31,361 bases of DNA from JARRJY01 sp037388705 (lineage in GTDB: Bacteria; Pseudomonadota; Gammaproteobacteria; UBA6429; Thiohalophilaceae), in NCBI GenBank assembly GCA_037388705.1, contig JARRJY010000045.1, positions 1 through 31,361 of the forward strand. Direction: 5' to 3'. Each line of letters opens with the position of its first letter. Positions within the stretch are counted from its first letter, which is position 1. The notes below the pieces were generated by a model. It was not told where the DNA came from, made no database searches, and saw only the letters and a list, made by a program, of their open reading frames with translations. A program made the translations under genes and the position numbers. Positions 30,997 to 31,361 of the stretch are shown piece after piece.

Positions 30997-31299
30997 CTAG
31001 AATTTAAACGTCGCACCTACTGACCAGTTTTCCAGGTCAATATCCTCACCTTCTACATCTAGTGTTGATGCCTGGTACTCGACTCGTAAAGAAACAATAG
31101 ATCCAAAATCGTGATAGGCGACTTCAAATCCAAGGTTAGCGTTACGGGTACCACCAAAGATTTTAAAAGAGGAATCGTCATATCCTTCAAGATCGGCTGA
31201 CCCAACACCCACACCCAAATAATTATCTGCCATCGCTCCGCTGGCAAACATACTGGAAGCCAATAGTGTTGACAATGTTACTGCTGATATTTTTTTCAT
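30997..31299 (-). CDS. Short outer-membrane beta-barrel protein, probable internal deletion
   Basis: A 100-residue protein with a complete signal peptide (cleavage near AMA, residue 24), AAGGAG before the ATG, and a barrel-type end (WSVGATFKF). The first part, NYLGVGVGSADLEGYDDSSF and FGGTRNANLGFEVAYHDFG, and the last part, LRVEYQASTLDVEGEDIDLE, resemble the two ends of OmpA-like barrels of about 170-190 residues. The middle strands are missing, as if an in-frame deletion joined them after YHDFGS. Compare the 176-residue relative at 12339-12869. About four strands remain, too few for a monomeric barrel, so it may be non-functional, oligomeric or a new small form. Expression signals are intact. 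Confidence 0.72.
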   Translation of the reverse strand: MKKISAVTLSTLLASSMFASGAMADNYLGVGVGSADLEGYDDSSFKIFGGTRNANLGFEVAYHDFGSIVSLRVEYQASTLDVEGEDIDLENWSVGATFKF

Positions 31300-31361
31300 T
31301 CTTTATCTCCTTAAAATAATTATTATTCCTAATTTGATCGTTTTTAAAAAAATTAATGCAG

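Noticed and set aside
1..31361. CRISPR arrays, tRNA genes or insertion sequences
   Set aside because: No regularly spaced repeats, no cloverleaf-like sequence and no transposase frame were seen on either strand.

Overview
The window looks like a chromosomal segment of a free-living gammaproteobacterium with moderate GC content. Several gene families here are typical of that class: a YbhGFSR-type exporter, a TusE/DsrC protein, a DUF2057 lipoprotein, NhaA, cytochrome b561 and a PEP-CTERM-type secreted protein. The DsrE, TusE and rhodanese genes fit an organism with active sulfur-transfer chemistry. This assignment rests on family content only; there is no rRNA or other marker in the window. I saw no tRNA, CRISPR array, insertion sequence or phage module.

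Region 1 (about 1-4260) holds a PEP-CTERM-like secreted protein and a weak small ORF. It is followed by what I consider the most interesting part of the window, a compact ECF sigma-factor regulon. Four near-identical promoter elements (GGACCT, exactly 15 bp, CGTCT followed by T or A) precede a DUF6356 membrane protein, a DsrE-family protein, the sigma factor with its zinc-binding anti-sigma partner, and a single-domain rhodanese. The sigma operon therefore appears autoregulated, and the other targets point to sulfur or thiol stress. A decayed DUF2461 gene lies between the anti-sigma gene and the rhodanese promoter.

Region 2 (4274-10990) is envelope and glucan related. It has a periplasmic trypsin-like protease with a long unrecognised C-terminal part, and a GH17-GT2 membrane fusion likely to make or remodel beta-glucan. 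Divergent from the latter is an LtaS/OpgB-like phosphoglycerol transferase that may decorate the same glucan.

Region 3 (10985-17360) has a DUF2057 lipoprotein with cytochrome b561, a small beta-barrel protein, a two-helix membrane protein, an NhaA antiporter fused in frame to a PrxQ/Bcp peroxiredoxin, TusE, a GNAT acetyltransferase, a repeat-bearing membrane protein and a SnoaL-like protein.

Region 4 (17435-21680) is a molybdenum hydroxylase operon on the minus strand: the [2Fe-2S] subunit, a Tat-signal Mo subunit, XdhC and a MocA-like cytidylyltransferase, with start/stop overlaps or very short gaps.

Region 5 (21890-31361) holds a class II aldolase fused to a Dabb domain with a small conserved partner. 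It continues with an exported hypothetical protein, an HlyD-ABC-permease-permease exporter operon, a beta-CASP metallo-hydrolase and a very short outer-membrane barrel protein.
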